DNA from: Dactylosporangium roseum
GTDB lineage: Bacteria; Actinomycetota; Actinomycetes; Mycobacteriales; Micromonosporaceae
NCBI RefSeq assembly: GCF_025264685.1
Contig: NZ_CP073721.1
Location: 3,959,001-4,023,000, forward strand
Length of the DNA stretch: 64,000 bases
Reading direction: 5' to 3'
The position numbers and the translations under genes were made by a program. Within the stretch, counting starts at the first letter, position 1. Every line of letters begins with the position of its first letter. The notes beneath the pieces are model-generated. The model searched no databases, was not told the DNA's origin, and saw only the letters and a program-made list of their open reading frames with translations. Below, piece after piece: positions 45,408 through 56,700 of this stretch.

Positions 45408-47313
45408 CGTGCAGCTCCTGAGCGGAACGGACCTCGCGCTGCGGGCGGTCACGGCCGATGTCGGCGAGCTGCTTGCCGTACTTGAAGTCGAACGCCGGCC
45501 GCTCCGAGCGGATCCGGGGCATCGCGGTGAAGTTGTGCCGCGGCGGCGGGCAGCTTGTGGCCCACTCGAGGGAGTTGCCGAAGCCCCACGGGTCGTCGAC
45601 CGCCACGACACGGCCGAACCGGTAGGACTTCCAGACGTTCCAGAGGAACGGCAGCGCCGAGGCGCCGAGGATGAACGCGCCGATGGTCGAGATCGTGTTC
45701 CAGGTGGTGAACCCGTCCGTGGGCAGGTAGTCGGCGTAGCGGCGGGGCATCCCGCGGGTGCCGAGCCAGTGCTGGATCAGGAAGGTGGTGTGGAAGCCGA
45801 CGAACGTCAGCCAGAAGTGCAGCTTGCCGAGGCGGTCGTCGAGCATCCGGCCGGTGATCTTCGGGAACCAGAAGTACACCCCGGCGAACGCGGAGAAGAC
45901 GATCGTGCCGAACAGCACGTAGTGGAAGTGGGCGACGACGAAGTAGGTGTCGGTGACGTGGAAGTCCAGCGGGGGACTGGCCAGGATCACCCCGGACAGG
46001 CCGCCGAACAGGAACGTGACGAGGAAGCCGATCGAGAACAGCATCGGCGTCTCGAACGTGAGCTGGCCCTTGGCCATCGTGCCGATCCAGTTGAAGAACT
46101 TGATCCCGGTCGGCACGGCGATGAGGAAGCTCAGGAACGAGAAGAACGGCAGTAGGACCTGCCCGGTCGCGAACATGTGGTGCGCCCAGACGCTCATCGA
46201 CAGGACGGTGATGGCGATGGTGGCCGCGACGAGGCCCTTGTAGCCGAAGATCGGCTTGCGGCTGAACACCGGGATGACCTCGGAGACGATCCCGAAGAAC
46301 GGCAGCGCCACGATGTACACCTCGGGATGGCCGAAGAACCAGAAGAGGTGCTGCCAGATGATGGGCCCGCCGTGGGCCGGGTCGTAGACCGTCGCCCCGA
46401 GCTTGCGCTGGGCCTCGAGCACCAGCAGGGCGGCGGCGAGCACGGGGAAGACCAGGATGACCATCATCGCGGTGAGCAGGATGTTCCAGGTGAAGATCGG
46501 CATCCGGAACATCGTCATGCCGGGTGCCCGCAGCGTGATGATCGTGGTGATCATGTTGACGGCGCCGAGGATCGTCCCGAGCCCGGAGATGACCAGGCCC
46601 ATGGCCCACAGGTCCCCGCCGATGCCCGGGCTGTTCTGCATGGTGCTCAGCGGCGTGTAGCCGGTCCACCCGAAGTCCGCCGCGCCGCCGGGGGTGGCGA
46701 AGCCGGCCACGACGAGCGTGCCGCCGAAGAGGTACAGCCAGTACGACACGGCGTTGAGGCGGGGGAACGCGACGTCGGCCGCGCCGAGCTGCAGCGGCAC
46801 GATGTAGTTGGCGAAGCCGAAGACCAGCGGCGTCGCGAACAGCAGCAGCATGATCGTGCCGTGCGCGGTGAAGAGCTGGTTGTACTGCTCGGTCGACAGG
46901 AACTGCAGCCCCGGCCGGGCCAGTTCGGCCCGTATGAGCAGGGCCATGAAGCCGCCGACGATGAAGAACGCGAAGGAGGAGACGAGGTACAGGATGCCGA
47001 TCTCTTTGGCGTCGGTCGTGCGCAGCAGCCGGGTGAACGTGTTGCCCGGCACCTCGGGCCGCACGAGCGGCACACGCTGCCGGGCTGTGGTCGGCTCGAT
47101 CACGACGGTGCCGGTCCTGGCCTCGGCGACCCGCATGGGCTCGCCCGGCCGCCGCGGCGCGCGGGGCCGGCGGTACCGGTGGGACGAGGGCACCTCGATG
47201 TGCCGGGCGCCGCTCTCGGGCGGCGGCTTCGGCAATTCCGGCGGCGGCCTCTCCGGCGGCCGCTCGTCCGGGGGCCCGTTCGGCGGTGGCGACGGTGGCT
47301 CGGAACCGGACAA
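45397..47313 (-). CDS. ctaD: Cytochrome c oxidase subunit I (CtaD)
   Basis: A 638-residue heme-copper oxidase subunit. The N-terminal 60 residues are a Pro/Arg-rich cytoplasmic extension, unusual in length. Ligands are visible: heme a His in LFTAHGTIM; CuB His and cross-linked Tyr in FFGHPEVYIVALP; two CuB His in WAHHMFATG; heme a3 and a His in VAHFHYVLFG. It is encoded with ctaF only; ctaC (subunit II) and ctaE (III) are not here. Usual actinobacterial clusters have ctaC-ctaD-ctaF, so this looks like a second copy. Confidence 0.95.
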   Translation of the reverse strand: MSGSEPPSPPPNGPPDERPPERPPPELPKPPPESGARHIEVPSSHRYRRPRAPRRPGEPMRVAEARTGTVVIEPTTARQRVPLVRPEVPGNTFTRLLRTTDAKEIGILYLVSSFAFFIVGGFMALLIRAELARPGLQFLSTEQYNQLFTAHGTIMLLLFATPLVFGFANYIVPLQLGAADVAFPRLNAVSYWLYLFGGTLVVAGFATPGGAADFGWTGYTPLSTMQNSPGIGGDLWAMGLVISGLGTILGAVNMITTIITLRAPGMTMFRMPIFTWNILLTAMMVILVFPVLAAALLVLEAQRKLGATVYDPAHGGPIIWQHLFWFFGHPEVYIVALPFFGIVSEVIPVFSRKPIFGYKGLVAATIAITVLSMSVWAHHMFATGQVLLPFFSFLSFLIAVPTGIKFFNWIGTMAKGQLTFETPMLFSIGFLVTFLFGGLSGVILASPPLDFHVTDTYFVVAHFHYVLFGTIVFSAFAGVYFWFPKITGRMLDDRLGKLHFWLTFVGFHTTFLIQHWLGTRGMPRRYADYLPTDGFTTWNTISTIGAFILGASALPFLWNVWKSYRFGRVVAVDDPWGFGNSLEWATSCPPPRHNFTAMPRIRSERPAFDFKYGKQLADIGRDRPQREVRSAQELHDEG

Positions 47314-47351
47314 CGCTCGTCATCTCCCCGTTTCACGACATTCGGTGATCC

Positions 47352-47582
47352 GTGCCAGGCGCACTTCCCGGCGCCGCGGCGGCCAAACACCGGTCGCGGG
47401 GCATGCCTTCCGGAAGCCCGCTGCCGTGCGGCGGGCGTCCGGGTGGCCGCGGCGGTGCCACCGGCAGGCTCGTCGAGCCGGACGAGGGCACCGAGAAGGA
47501 CATGATCGCCTACGACGCGGGGTCGGCCGGCGGTGTGCCGACCGCGGAGGAGGCGGCGGTCCACGAGGTGCCCGGGCGATGA
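47352..47582 (+). CDS. Doubtful small protein
   Basis: A frame of up to 76 residues whose last 30 look coding (DMIAYDAGSAGGVPTAEEAAVHEVPG), with EEAAVHEV resembling the C-terminus of small actinobacterial proteins such as DUF5709 types. The first half is Arg/Gly/Pro-rich and unlikely. True start unknown; ATG 47502 would give a 26-residue peptide. Confidence 0.3.
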   Translation: MPGALPGAAAAKHRSRGMPSGSPLPCGGRPGGRGGATGRLVEPDEGTEKDMIAYDAGSAGGVPTAEEAAVHEVPGR

Positions 47583-47603
47583 CCGCCCCCTCCGGGGCCG
47601 GTG

Positions 47604-48773
47604 CTACGGCACGAACACCGTTCGGACGCAGTCGTCCAGCTTCTCCTTGAACATGCGGTACCCCTGCGACCCGTCGTCGAGCGACATGGTGTGCGTGGCG
47701 AGGTGCTCGGTCACCAGTTCGCCGCGGGCCATGCGCTCCAGCAGCATCGGGGTGTACCGCTGGCCATACATCTGCGCCCCGCGCACCGTGAGGCCCTTGT
47801 TCATCATCGCCCCGAGCGGGAACTTGTCGACCACGCCGGCGAAGACGCCGAGGATGAACACGCTGCCGCCCTTGCGGCAGTTGTAGATCGCCGACCGGAC
47901 CGCTGCCGCGCGGTCGGTCTCCAGCCGTAGCTGCTGCTTGACCTTGTCGTAGACGTGCTGTGCGCCGTCGGCGTCGGCCTCCATGCCAACCGCCTCGATG
48001 CACACGTCCGGGCCGCGGCCGCCGCTGCGCTCCAGCAGCTCGGCGCCGACGTCGGTCCGCTCGAAGTTGAGCGTCTCCGCGCCGACGTAGCGCTCCGCCA
48101 TTACGAGCCGGTAGTCGTACTTGTCGATGCAGATGACCCGGTCGGCGCCGAGCAGCGTCGCGGCCCGGGCGGCCATCTGACCGACGGCGCCGGCGCCCCA
48201 CACGGCGACCACGTCACCCGGCTTGACGCCGCCGAGGTCGGCACCCATCCAGCCGGTCGGCCCCGCGTCCGACGCGAACAGGGCCCGCTCGTTGCTCACC
48301 GACTCGGGGACGGTGAACGCGCCGACGTCCGCGAACGGCACACGGGTGTACTCGGCGTGGCTGCCGGCGAAGCCGCCCATCGCGTGCGAGTAGCCGTAGC
48401 AGCCGCCGACCGCCTGGCCCCACAGGGTCTCGGTGATGTCCGGGTTGGTGTTGCCGTTGTCGCACAGCGAGTACTCCTCGCGCCGGCAGTGCCAGCACTT
48501 GCCGCACGCGATGAACGACGAGACCACGACCCGGTCGCCGACGGAGTGGTTGCGCACGTCCGGGCCGACCTCGACGACCTCACCGAGGAACTCGTGGCCG
48601 ATCACGTCACCCTGCCGCATGAACGGGATGTAGCCGCCGAGCAGGTGCAGGTCGGACCCGCAGGTGACGCTCCGGAGCACCTTCACGATCACGTCGCCGC
48701 TGTTGCGGATCTGCGGATCCGGTACGTTCTCCACGGCGACCTTGTTCACGCCCTCCCAGCACAGCGCCTTCAC
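47604..48773 (-). CDS. Zinc-dependent alcohol dehydrogenase
   Basis: A 389-residue medium-chain dehydrogenase. Catalytic zinc: Cys in TCGSDLHLLGG and His-Glu in GHEFLGEVVE; structural zinc: four Cys in CGKCWHCRREEYSLC. NAD-binding 'VAVWGAGAVGQMAARAA' is present. It resembles the formaldehyde-dehydrogenase-like group (long insertion around residue 270). Substrate open. The start overlaps the upstream gene stop by 4 bp. Confidence 0.93.
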   Translation of the reverse strand: MKALCWEGVNKVAVENVPDPQIRNSGDVIVKVLRSVTCGSDLHLLGGYIPFMRQGDVIGHEFLGEVVEVGPDVRNHSVGDRVVVSSFIACGKCWHCRREEYSLCDNGNTNPDITETLWGQAVGGCYGYSHAMGGFAGSHAEYTRVPFADVGAFTVPESVSNERALFASDAGPTGWMGADLGGVKPGDVVAVWGAGAVGQMAARAATLLGADRVICIDKYDYRLVMAERYVGAETLNFERTDVGAELLERSGGRGPDVCIEAVGMEADADGAQHVYDKVKQQLRLETDRAAAVRSAIYNCRKGGSVFILGVFAGVVDKFPLGAMMNKGLTVRGAQMYGQRYTPMLLERMARGELVTEHLATHTMSLDDGSQGYRMFKEKLDDCVRTVFVP

Positions 48774-49210
48774 AGCCGGCCCTCCTCTCGTCCGTGCCGC
48801 GTCGCGTACGCCAGCGGCTTCGAGATGGCGGTCGGCCGCGCCGTCCCCGGCGTGTCCGGCAGCAGCACCTCGCCGACCTCGGCGATCGACCGGGCCTCGC
48901 GGAGGACCCGCCGCAGCCGGCGGACCGCGTCGCGGCCCCCGGGCCGGGCCAGCCGCACCGCGAGCTCGGTGCCACGGCCGGCCGGCGCGGGGCGGATCTG
49001 GATGTCGACCGGGAAGGGCAACTCGTCCAGCGGGGGAGGCTTCGCGCCGAGATCCTGCGGTGCGCGGTTGATGGTGACGCAGTGCCAGCGGTCGGTACGG
49101 ACGCGGCCGTCGGGGCCGCGCACGGCCCGGCCGATGGCGACCCCGGCCCCGGCGCCTGCCGCGACGACCGCGGCGGCGCCCACGACTCTTCGGTTCATGT
49201 TGCGCTTCAT
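48770..49210 (-). CDS. SRPBCC-like hypothetical protein with N-terminal anchor
   Basis: A 146-residue protein. Residues 5-27 are an Ala/Gly/Val-rich hydrophobic helix (RRVVGAAAVVAAGAGAGVAI), likely a membrane anchor or signal. The rest (DRWHCVTINRAPQDL, FPVDIQIRPAPAGRGTELAVRL) looks like a part of an SRPBCC-type domain lacking its middle. ATG at 49210 follows AGAGG. Coupled to the alcohol dehydrogenase by ATGA overlap. Confidence 0.7.
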   Translation of the reverse strand: MKRNMNRRVVGAAAVVAAGAGAGVAIGRAVRGPDGRVRTDRWHCVTINRAPQDLGAKPPPLDELPFPVDIQIRPAPAGRGTELAVRLARPGGRDAVRRLRRVLREARSIAEVGEVLLPDTPGTARPTAISKPLAYATRHGREEGRL

Positions 49211-49655
49211 GATCCTCTGCCTGACAGGTGGCTTCACGGTTGCCTCACAGTGGTCGGCGCCGGACACCGCCGGCGGATGGCTGGACTCCGGGCGAGCCTG
49301 CCCAGCGGCCCGCGGGGCAAACGCCGCCGGCCGCCGGTGCCCCCGCGACTACTCCGTGCCGCCCGCCGTCCGGCGTCGCGGACCGGTCGCCGATCGCGGG
49401 CAGCGGGCCGGAGACGTCCGCCTCCGGTCCCTGGGCGGTGCTCCCCCTCCCGCCACGGCTCGCCCGGGGTCGAGCGGCGACCCGGAGCGGGTGACGTGCT
49501 CCTGCTCCCGCCCACCGCACCGGCGCACCCGGTGTACGAGCGGCGGCGGGTGTGGCGGTCACGGTGGTGGCGGGGTCGGCGAGGCATTGACGGATGTCGT
49601 TTTAGTTGGCAGAATCACCATCCCCGAACCAGCCCTTCCGCCAGAGGGACCGTCG
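49211..49655. other. Divergent intergenic region
   Basis: Between two divergent genes; must hold both promoters. I see no clear boxes, repeats or small gene; translated frames are Arg/Pro-rich. Confidence 0.5.
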
Positions 49656-50528
49656 ATGAACCTCGTCCCGCCGCGCCTCCGCGCGCTCGCCGTCACCGTC
49701 GTCGTCACCGGAACCGTCCTCGCCACGCCCGGAGCCGCGCACGCCGCCGCTCCCACCGGGCGGTACGTCGCGCTCGGCGACTCGTACACCTCCGCGCCCC
49801 TCGTCCCCGACCAGGTCGACCTCAACTGCGCCCGCTCCGACCGCAACTACCCGTCGCTGGTCGCCCGGGCGATCGGCTCCGCCGCGCTGGTCGACGTCAG
49901 TTGCGGCGGCGCCACCACCGGCGACATCCTCAACCCCGGTGCCGGCAACCTCGGGCTGGCGGTGCCCGCCCAGATCGCCGCCGTCACCGCCGCCACCGCC
50001 CTGGTCACCATCGGCATCGGCGGCAACGACATCGGCTTCTCCGGCATCGTCAGCGCCTGCGCGCAGGACGGCGTCGGCAACCCGTCCGGCACGCCGTGCA
50101 AGGACCGGTACACCGCCGGCGGCAGCGATCAGTTGCAGGCGCGCATCGCCGCCACCGCGCCGAAGATCGCCGCCGTGATCCAGGCCGTCCGTGCCAAGGC
50201 GCCGAACGCCCAGGTCGTCGTGGTCGGCTATCCGGCGATCGTGCCCGACAGCGGCTACGGCTGCTGGCCCACCGTGCCGTTCGCGTTCGGCGACGTGCCG
50301 TACCTGCGCGGCGTGACGAAGTCGCTCAACAGCATGCTCGCGCGGACCGCCGCGGCCAACGGTGCCCGCTACGCCGACGCCTACACCCCGTCGATCGGCC
50401 ACGACGTGTGCCGCGGCAAGAGTGTCCGCTGGGTCGAGGGTTCGGTGCCCGAGAACCCGGCGGCGCCGTTCCACCCCAACGCCGACGGCGAGCGGGGGAT
50501 GGCGGACGCCGTCACCGCCCGCCTCTGA
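49656..50528 (+). CDS. Secreted SGNH-family esterase/lipase
   Basis: A 290-residue enzyme. Signal peptide residues 1-32 (cleavage after AHA). Block I YVALGDSYTSAP with the nucleophile Ser; block II Gly in VSCGGATTGD; block III GIGGNDIGFS; block V PFHPNADGERGM with the catalytic His. This is the Streptomyces-type secreted lipase/esterase form. Three Cys pairs probably form disulfides (for example CARS and CGG, CAQDG and CKDR). ATG at 49656 is the only start giving the signal peptide. Confidence 0.93.
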   Translation: MNLVPPRLRALAVTVVVTGTVLATPGAAHAAAPTGRYVALGDSYTSAPLVPDQVDLNCARSDRNYPSLVARAIGSAALVDVSCGGATTGDILNPGAGNLGLAVPAQIAAVTAATALVTIGIGGNDIGFSGIVSACAQDGVGNPSGTPCKDRYTAGGSDQLQARIAATAPKIAAVIQAVRAKAPNAQVVVVGYPAIVPDSGYGCWPTVPFAFGDVPYLRGVTKSLNSMLARTAAANGARYADAYTPSIGHDVCRGKSVRWVEGSVPENPAAPFHPNADGERGMADAVTARL

Positions 50529-50573
50529 AGAAGGGTCTGGTACTTCCGGCCCGAAAGTCGTACAGTGATCCGC

Positions 50574-50607
50574 GAGACCGGCATCTTCCCCCGTGGATGC
50601 CGGTCTC
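50574..50607. terminator. Hairpin terminator between convergent genes
   Basis: GAGACCGGCATC pairs perfectly with GATGCCGGTCTC around a 10-nt loop (TTCCCCCGTG), 46 bp after the esterase stop. Confidence 0.75.
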
Positions 50608-50751
50608 CGCATGTCCCGGGGGTTCCGGCGCGGGCCTCGGCCCGGCCGGGGCCACGTCCGCCGCCAGGGCGGCCACGGCGGTGCCGAGATGGATGGTGCG
50701 CGTCCGCCGTGCTCGGCCGGCCGGGGCCGGCACGGTGCGGCCGCCGGCGGC

Positions 50752-51444
50752 CTATCGGCCGGAGCCGCCACCGGCCGGGAGATATCCGTCGAGCGTGAGA
50801 TCGCCGTCGGTGAGGTACCGGTCGAACCACTCCGCCGCCGCGCCGACCACGGCCTCCAGCGTGCCGGGCTCGGCGAACAGGTGGGTGGCGCCCGGCACGA
50901 CGTGGACGGCGACCGGGCCGCCGAACCGCGGCGCGACCGCCTTGTTCAGTGCCAGCACCGGGGTGTCCAGCGCGCCGACGACGAGCAGCGTCGGCGCGGT
51001 CACCGAGCGGGCCGCCTCGCCCGCAAGGTCGGGCCGGCCACCGCGGGACACCACGGCACGCACCCGATCGGGACGGCCCGCCGCCGCCAGCAGCGCCGCC
51101 GCGGCGCCCGTGCTCGCGCCGAACAGCCCGAGCGGCAGCGCGGCCAGGTCCGGCTGGGTGCCGGCCCAGTCGACCACGGCGCGTAGCCGCCGGCCGAGCA
51201 GGCCGACGTCGAAGCGCAGGTCCCCGCCGTGGGCGTCCTCCGCGGGCGTGAGCAGGTCGGTCAGCACGGTGGCGAGGCCCACCCCGTTGAGGCGGCCGGC
51301 CACCATCCGGTTGCGCGGGCTCTGCCGCGAACTGCCGCTGCCGTGGGCGAACGCGACGAGGCCGCGTGCGTCCGGCGGGACCACGACGTCCGCGTCCAGG
51401 CGTACGCCGGCCGCGTCGACGCGGGTCGGGGTGGGGTAGGGCAC
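50752..51444 (-). CDS. Small alpha/beta hydrolase (dienelactone hydrolase-like)
   Basis: A 230-residue enzyme. Opening 'RGLVAFAHGSGSSRQSPRN' is typical of the group often encoded beside phosphoribosyltransferases; the nucleophile elbow is GLFGASTGAAAA (Ser), acid Asp in VGALDTPV, His in VPGATHLFAEPG. GTG at 51444 follows GGGAGGAG. Substrate unknown. Confidence 0.9.
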   Translation of the reverse strand: MPYPTPTRVDAAGVRLDADVVVPPDARGLVAFAHGSGSSRQSPRNRMVAGRLNGVGLATVLTDLLTPAEDAHGGDLRFDVGLLGRRLRAVVDWAGTQPDLAALPLGLFGASTGAAAALLAAAGRPDRVRAVVSRGGRPDLAGEAARSVTAPTLLVVGALDTPVLALNKAVAPRFGGPVAVHVVPGATHLFAEPGTLEAVVGAAAEWFDRYLTDGDLTLDGYLPAGGGSGR

Positions 51445-51598
51445 GGCTCCTCCCTTCCTCGGCCGCCTCCGCACCAGGTTCCCGGTCGGTGGCCGGGTAA
51501 CCCTCGGGCGGTGACCGTCCGTGGCGGCGCCAGCGGCGCGGCGGGCGGGTCAGCGCTTGCCGCCGTACCCGGGCCGGCCGGAGGCGGACGACCCGCGG

Positions 51599-53529
<1,931 letters not shown>

Positions 53530-53533
<4 letters not shown>

Positions 53534-53985
53534 GCGTGGCTGCCCGGGCGCGGCGGTACCGGCTCGTTGACCAGCAGCCAGTACATCCCCAGGACGTTCG
53601 TGGCCCGCACGAAGTCGGTGAAGATGACGGGCTTGCGCACGTAGCTGTTGGCGCCGAGCCGGTAGCTCTCGACGATGTCGCGTTCCTCGCTCGACGTGGT
53701 GAGCACGACGACCGGCAGCGCCTGGGTCGACGGCGCGGCCCGGAGCCGCTGGAGGACCTCGAGGCCGTCGTACTTCGGCAGCTTCATGTCGAGCAGGACC
53801 AGGGCGGGTTGCAGGGGCGGCCGCCCGTCCGGCGGCAGCAGCAGGTCGAGGGCCTCGGCGCCGTCGCTGGCGATCACCACCCGGTTGGTGATGTTGTTCT
53901 TGGCGAACGCCCGCAGGGTGAACGCCACGTCGTCCGGGTTGTCCTCGACGAGCAGGATGACACCGTCGTTCAGAACCTCGTTCAT
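53530..53985 (-). CDS. Rcp1-like response regulator
   Basis: A 151-residue single-domain receiver without output domain. 'ILLVEDNPDDVAFTLRAF' provides the acidic pair, 'LVLLDMKLPKYDGLEVL' the phospho-Asp, 'VVVLTTSSEERDI' the Thr/Ser and VRKP the Lys. This layout is of the Rcp1 type, partner of phytochrome-like kinases. Overlaps both neighbours by 4 bp. Confidence 0.95.
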
Positions 53986-55178
53986 GGCCGCTCCGCGGCC
54001 GTGGCGGCGTCGTCGGTGTGCCGCTCCGGGGCCAGGGTGAGGCGGAAGGTCGAGCCCTCGCCGACCCGGCTCTCGGCCCGGATCCATCCGCCGTGGCGGC
54101 TGACGATCCGGTGCACGATGGCCAGGCCGATGCCGCTGCCGTCGAACTCGCTGGCCGCGTGCAGCCGCTGGAACGGCTCGAACAGCTTGGCGGCGAAGCG
54201 CATGTCGAAGCCGGCGCCGTTGTCCCGCACGTAGAACACGTCCGGCGGCTCGCGGTCCACCTCGACGAGGGCGTCCGGGCGTTGCCCGGTGAACTTCCAC
54301 GCGTTGCCGATGAGGTTCTGCAGCACGAGCCGGACCAGGTCGGGGTCGCCGGGAGCGGTGAGCCCCGGGGCGATGCGCACCTCGACCCGCCGGTCCGGTT
54401 CGACGGTCCGCAGCTCGTCCACCACCTGCCGGGCGAGGTCCGTGACGTCGACGGTGCTGCGGTGCAGCTCGGTGCGGGTGGCGCGGGACAGGTCGAGCAG
54501 GTCGTCGATCATCTGGCCCATCCGCGCCACGTTGGCCTGCAACCGGCCCAGGTGTTCGCGGCCCTCCGCGCCGAGCCGGTCGGCGTAGTCCTCGACCAGC
54601 AGTTGCGCGTAGCCGTCCAGGGACCGCAGCGGCGCCCGCAGGTCGTGCGACACCGAGTACGCGAACGCGTCGAGCTCCCGCGTCGAGGTCTGCAACTCCG
54701 CGGTGCGCTGCTGCACGCGGTCCTCGAGCTCGGCGTTGAGCCTGCGGACCTGTTCCTCGGCCCGCTTGCGGTCGGTGATGTCCGTGGAGATGCCGCACAC
54801 CGCGTACGCGCGGCCGTCGGCGTCGATGAGCGGGAACTTGACGGTGATGTACGTGTGGAGGCCGTCCTCGCCGGGCGCGGTCTCCTCCATCGACACCGGC
54901 CGCCCGCGCTCGGCGGCCTGGAGGTCGTTGGCGCGGAACGCCGAGGCGATCGGCTCCGGGAACAGGTCGTGGTCGGTCAGCCCGACGATCGTGTCCCGGG
55001 AGACGTCGAACAGCCGCTCGTACTCGCGGTTGACGAGCATGTAGTGCCCGTCCAGGTCGCGCATGTAGATGACGGCGGAGGTGTTGTCGATGAGCGCGAG
55101 CAACTGGTCGGCGCCGACCCGTGGGTCGTGGCCCGGCGCCGCGGGCGTCGCCAGGGGGTGCAGGGTCTCCGGGTTCAC
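53982..55178 (-). CDS. PAS-domain sensor histidine kinase, phytochrome-like transmitter
   Basis: A 398-residue soluble kinase. A PAS domain (about 25-140; 'LLALIDNTSAVIYMRDLDGHYMLVN' ... 'CGISTDITDRKRAE') and a coiled-coil linker are followed by HisKA with SVSHDLRAPLRSLDGYA and the ATPase (NLIGNAWKF, DNGAGFDM, GSGIGLAIVHRIV). GTG at 55178 overlaps the previous stop (GTGA); the longer frame is antisense-like read-through. Pairs with the Rcp1-like receiver downstream. Confidence 0.94.
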   Translation of the reverse strand: MNPETLHPLATPAAPGHDPRVGADQLLALIDNTSAVIYMRDLDGHYMLVNREYERLFDVSRDTIVGLTDHDLFPEPIASAFRANDLQAAERGRPVSMEETAPGEDGLHTYITVKFPLIDADGRAYAVCGISTDITDRKRAEEQVRRLNAELEDRVQQRTAELQTSTRELDAFAYSVSHDLRAPLRSLDGYAQLLVEDYADRLGAEGREHLGRLQANVARMGQMIDDLLDLSRATRTELHRSTVDVTDLARQVVDELRTVEPDRRVEVRIAPGLTAPGDPDLVRLVLQNLIGNAWKFTGQRPDALVEVDREPPDVFYVRDNGAGFDMRFAAKLFEPFQRLHAASEFDGSGIGLAIVHRIVSRHGGWIRAESRVGEGSTFRLTLAPERHTDDAATAAERP

Positions 55179-56608
55179 GCCGTGCCTCCCGGCGGCCGTA
55201 CGGGCCCGGCCTGCTCGTCGGCGGTGGGACGCCGCCGCAGGGCCGGGGCGCCGTCGAACCCGACCGTCGCCGCGAGGTCGCCGGGTGCGTCGGCGCGCAG
55301 GGCGGCGAGCCCGGTCAGTGCCTCCAGCTCCGCCGTCGGCAGGGCACGCAACGCGACGAGCGGGTGGCGCTGCCGCACGCGGGTCAGGTGCTCCAGCGCG
55401 GTCTCGTCCATCCCGGTCGTACCGCGCCGGTTGGAGACGACGCCCGGGTCGCCGAAGCCGCTGCGGTCCCGCGCCCGCTGCGGGTTGAAGAGGTACCGCT
55501 TGCTCAGCATCAGGTGGACGCCGGACATCCGGGCGTTGGCCTGGAGCACCAGGTGCAGCGCGGCCAGCACGGGGAACCGGCCGACCAGCATCCGCAGTTG
55601 TGTCTGCGTCGCCTGGGCGAGCCCGTCCTCCGGGTCGCACCGCTGGAGCACGAGCTCGGTCAGCCCCGGCGCGTCGGCGACGGCGGCGAGCCGGTCGCGC
55701 TCGTCGGGCAGCAGTCCGGGCCCCATCCGGTGCAGGTGCTCGCGGAACCCCGGGGCCTCGGTGCCGAGCACCAGGTCGCGCTCCAGCGCCTCCGGGTCCA
55801 GCGCGCCGCTGGGCGGGACGTCGCCGGGCCGCCAGTGCACCGCGAACTGGCGGAACACGTCCATGAAGTGGCCCGCGCTGAGCCCTTCGGCGGGCGGCAG
55901 CGCCGCGAAGTCCGCGTTGAGCTTCCGCATGCCCTCCAGGAGCAGCGCGGCGACGCCGAGCCGGTGCAGGGCCTCGGCGCCGAGCAGGTCGACACCGCCT
56001 TCGGTGAGCGGGCCCACGGCCAGGTTCACCGCGCGCTCGAACGTCTCCGACAGCTTGATCAGCTCGAAGAAGCGCACCTCGTCGACCGCCGCGGTGTAGG
56101 TGCGCAACGCCCCGTCGTCGAACACGCCCGGCAGGACCGCGAGCCGGGTGCCGCCCCACCAGGCCTCGCTCGGCGGCAGGTTCCAGCGGGTCAGCGACGC
56201 GTACGTGTCGCGGTGCGGGTGCCCGGTGCCGCTGTGCTCGGCGAGGCGGCGGAAGTAGTCGAGGAAGCCGATCGGCTCGGCGCCGACACCGACGTCGAAC
56301 GCCCGCTCCGGGGTCGCACGGTGGGTGGGGTGCCGCTCCTGGAAGTGCCGGCCCAGGCCGGCTCCCACGATTCCCAGCAGGACCAGCAGTTGCCGCGAGT
56401 CACGAGGGCCGTACCGCTCGGGTGCGTCGAGGAGCGGCCCGACGGTGTGCCGGACCATTGCCGGGAACGCGTCGGGCGGCTCGCGCCCGGCGAGGATGTC
56501 CCGGTTGAGGGCGGCCATCGGGCCGATGACCCACCGGTTCACCGCGGCCGTGGGGTCGTCGTCGACCGCGGGCGACACGACCGCTGCCTCGTAACGCGCC
56601 GTGTCCAT
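55175..56608 (-). CDS. Unknown protein leading the histidine-kinase operon
   Basis: A 477-residue soluble, mainly helical protein. Segments such as FMDVFRQFAVHW, 'NARMSGVHLMLSKRYLFNPQRA' and 'GVVSNRRGTTGMDETALEHL' remind me of the helical heme-dioxygenase fold (IDO/TDO superfamily, PrnB/DUF1864-like), with GTTGM where TDO has GTGGS and a His nearby. This is an eye-based resemblance only. It is first in a four-gene unit and coupled to the PAS kinase by GTGA, so a role as sensory input or enzyme controlled by the relay is likely. The ATG at 56608 is a plausible start. Confidence 0.7.
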   Translation of the reverse strand: MDTARYEAAVVSPAVDDDPTAAVNRWVIGPMAALNRDILAGREPPDAFPAMVRHTVGPLLDAPERYGPRDSRQLLVLLGIVGAGLGRHFQERHPTHRATPERAFDVGVGAEPIGFLDYFRRLAEHSGTGHPHRDTYASLTRWNLPPSEAWWGGTRLAVLPGVFDDGALRTYTAAVDEVRFFELIKLSETFERAVNLAVGPLTEGGVDLLGAEALHRLGVAALLLEGMRKLNADFAALPPAEGLSAGHFMDVFRQFAVHWRPGDVPPSGALDPEALERDLVLGTEAPGFREHLHRMGPGLLPDERDRLAAVADAPGLTELVLQRCDPEDGLAQATQTQLRMLVGRFPVLAALHLVLQANARMSGVHLMLSKRYLFNPQRARDRSGFGDPGVVSNRRGTTGMDETALEHLTRVRQRHPLVALRALPTAELEALTGLAALRADAPGDLAATVGFDGAPALRRRPTADEQAGPVRPPGGTA

Positions 56609-56700
56609 GCCCCGAAGCTAACACGGAACGTGAAGAAGTGCTCGCGTTCAGTAGCGAATGCAGGCGATTCGTGGATGCCGTAGGGTGGCACGCAGGTGTG

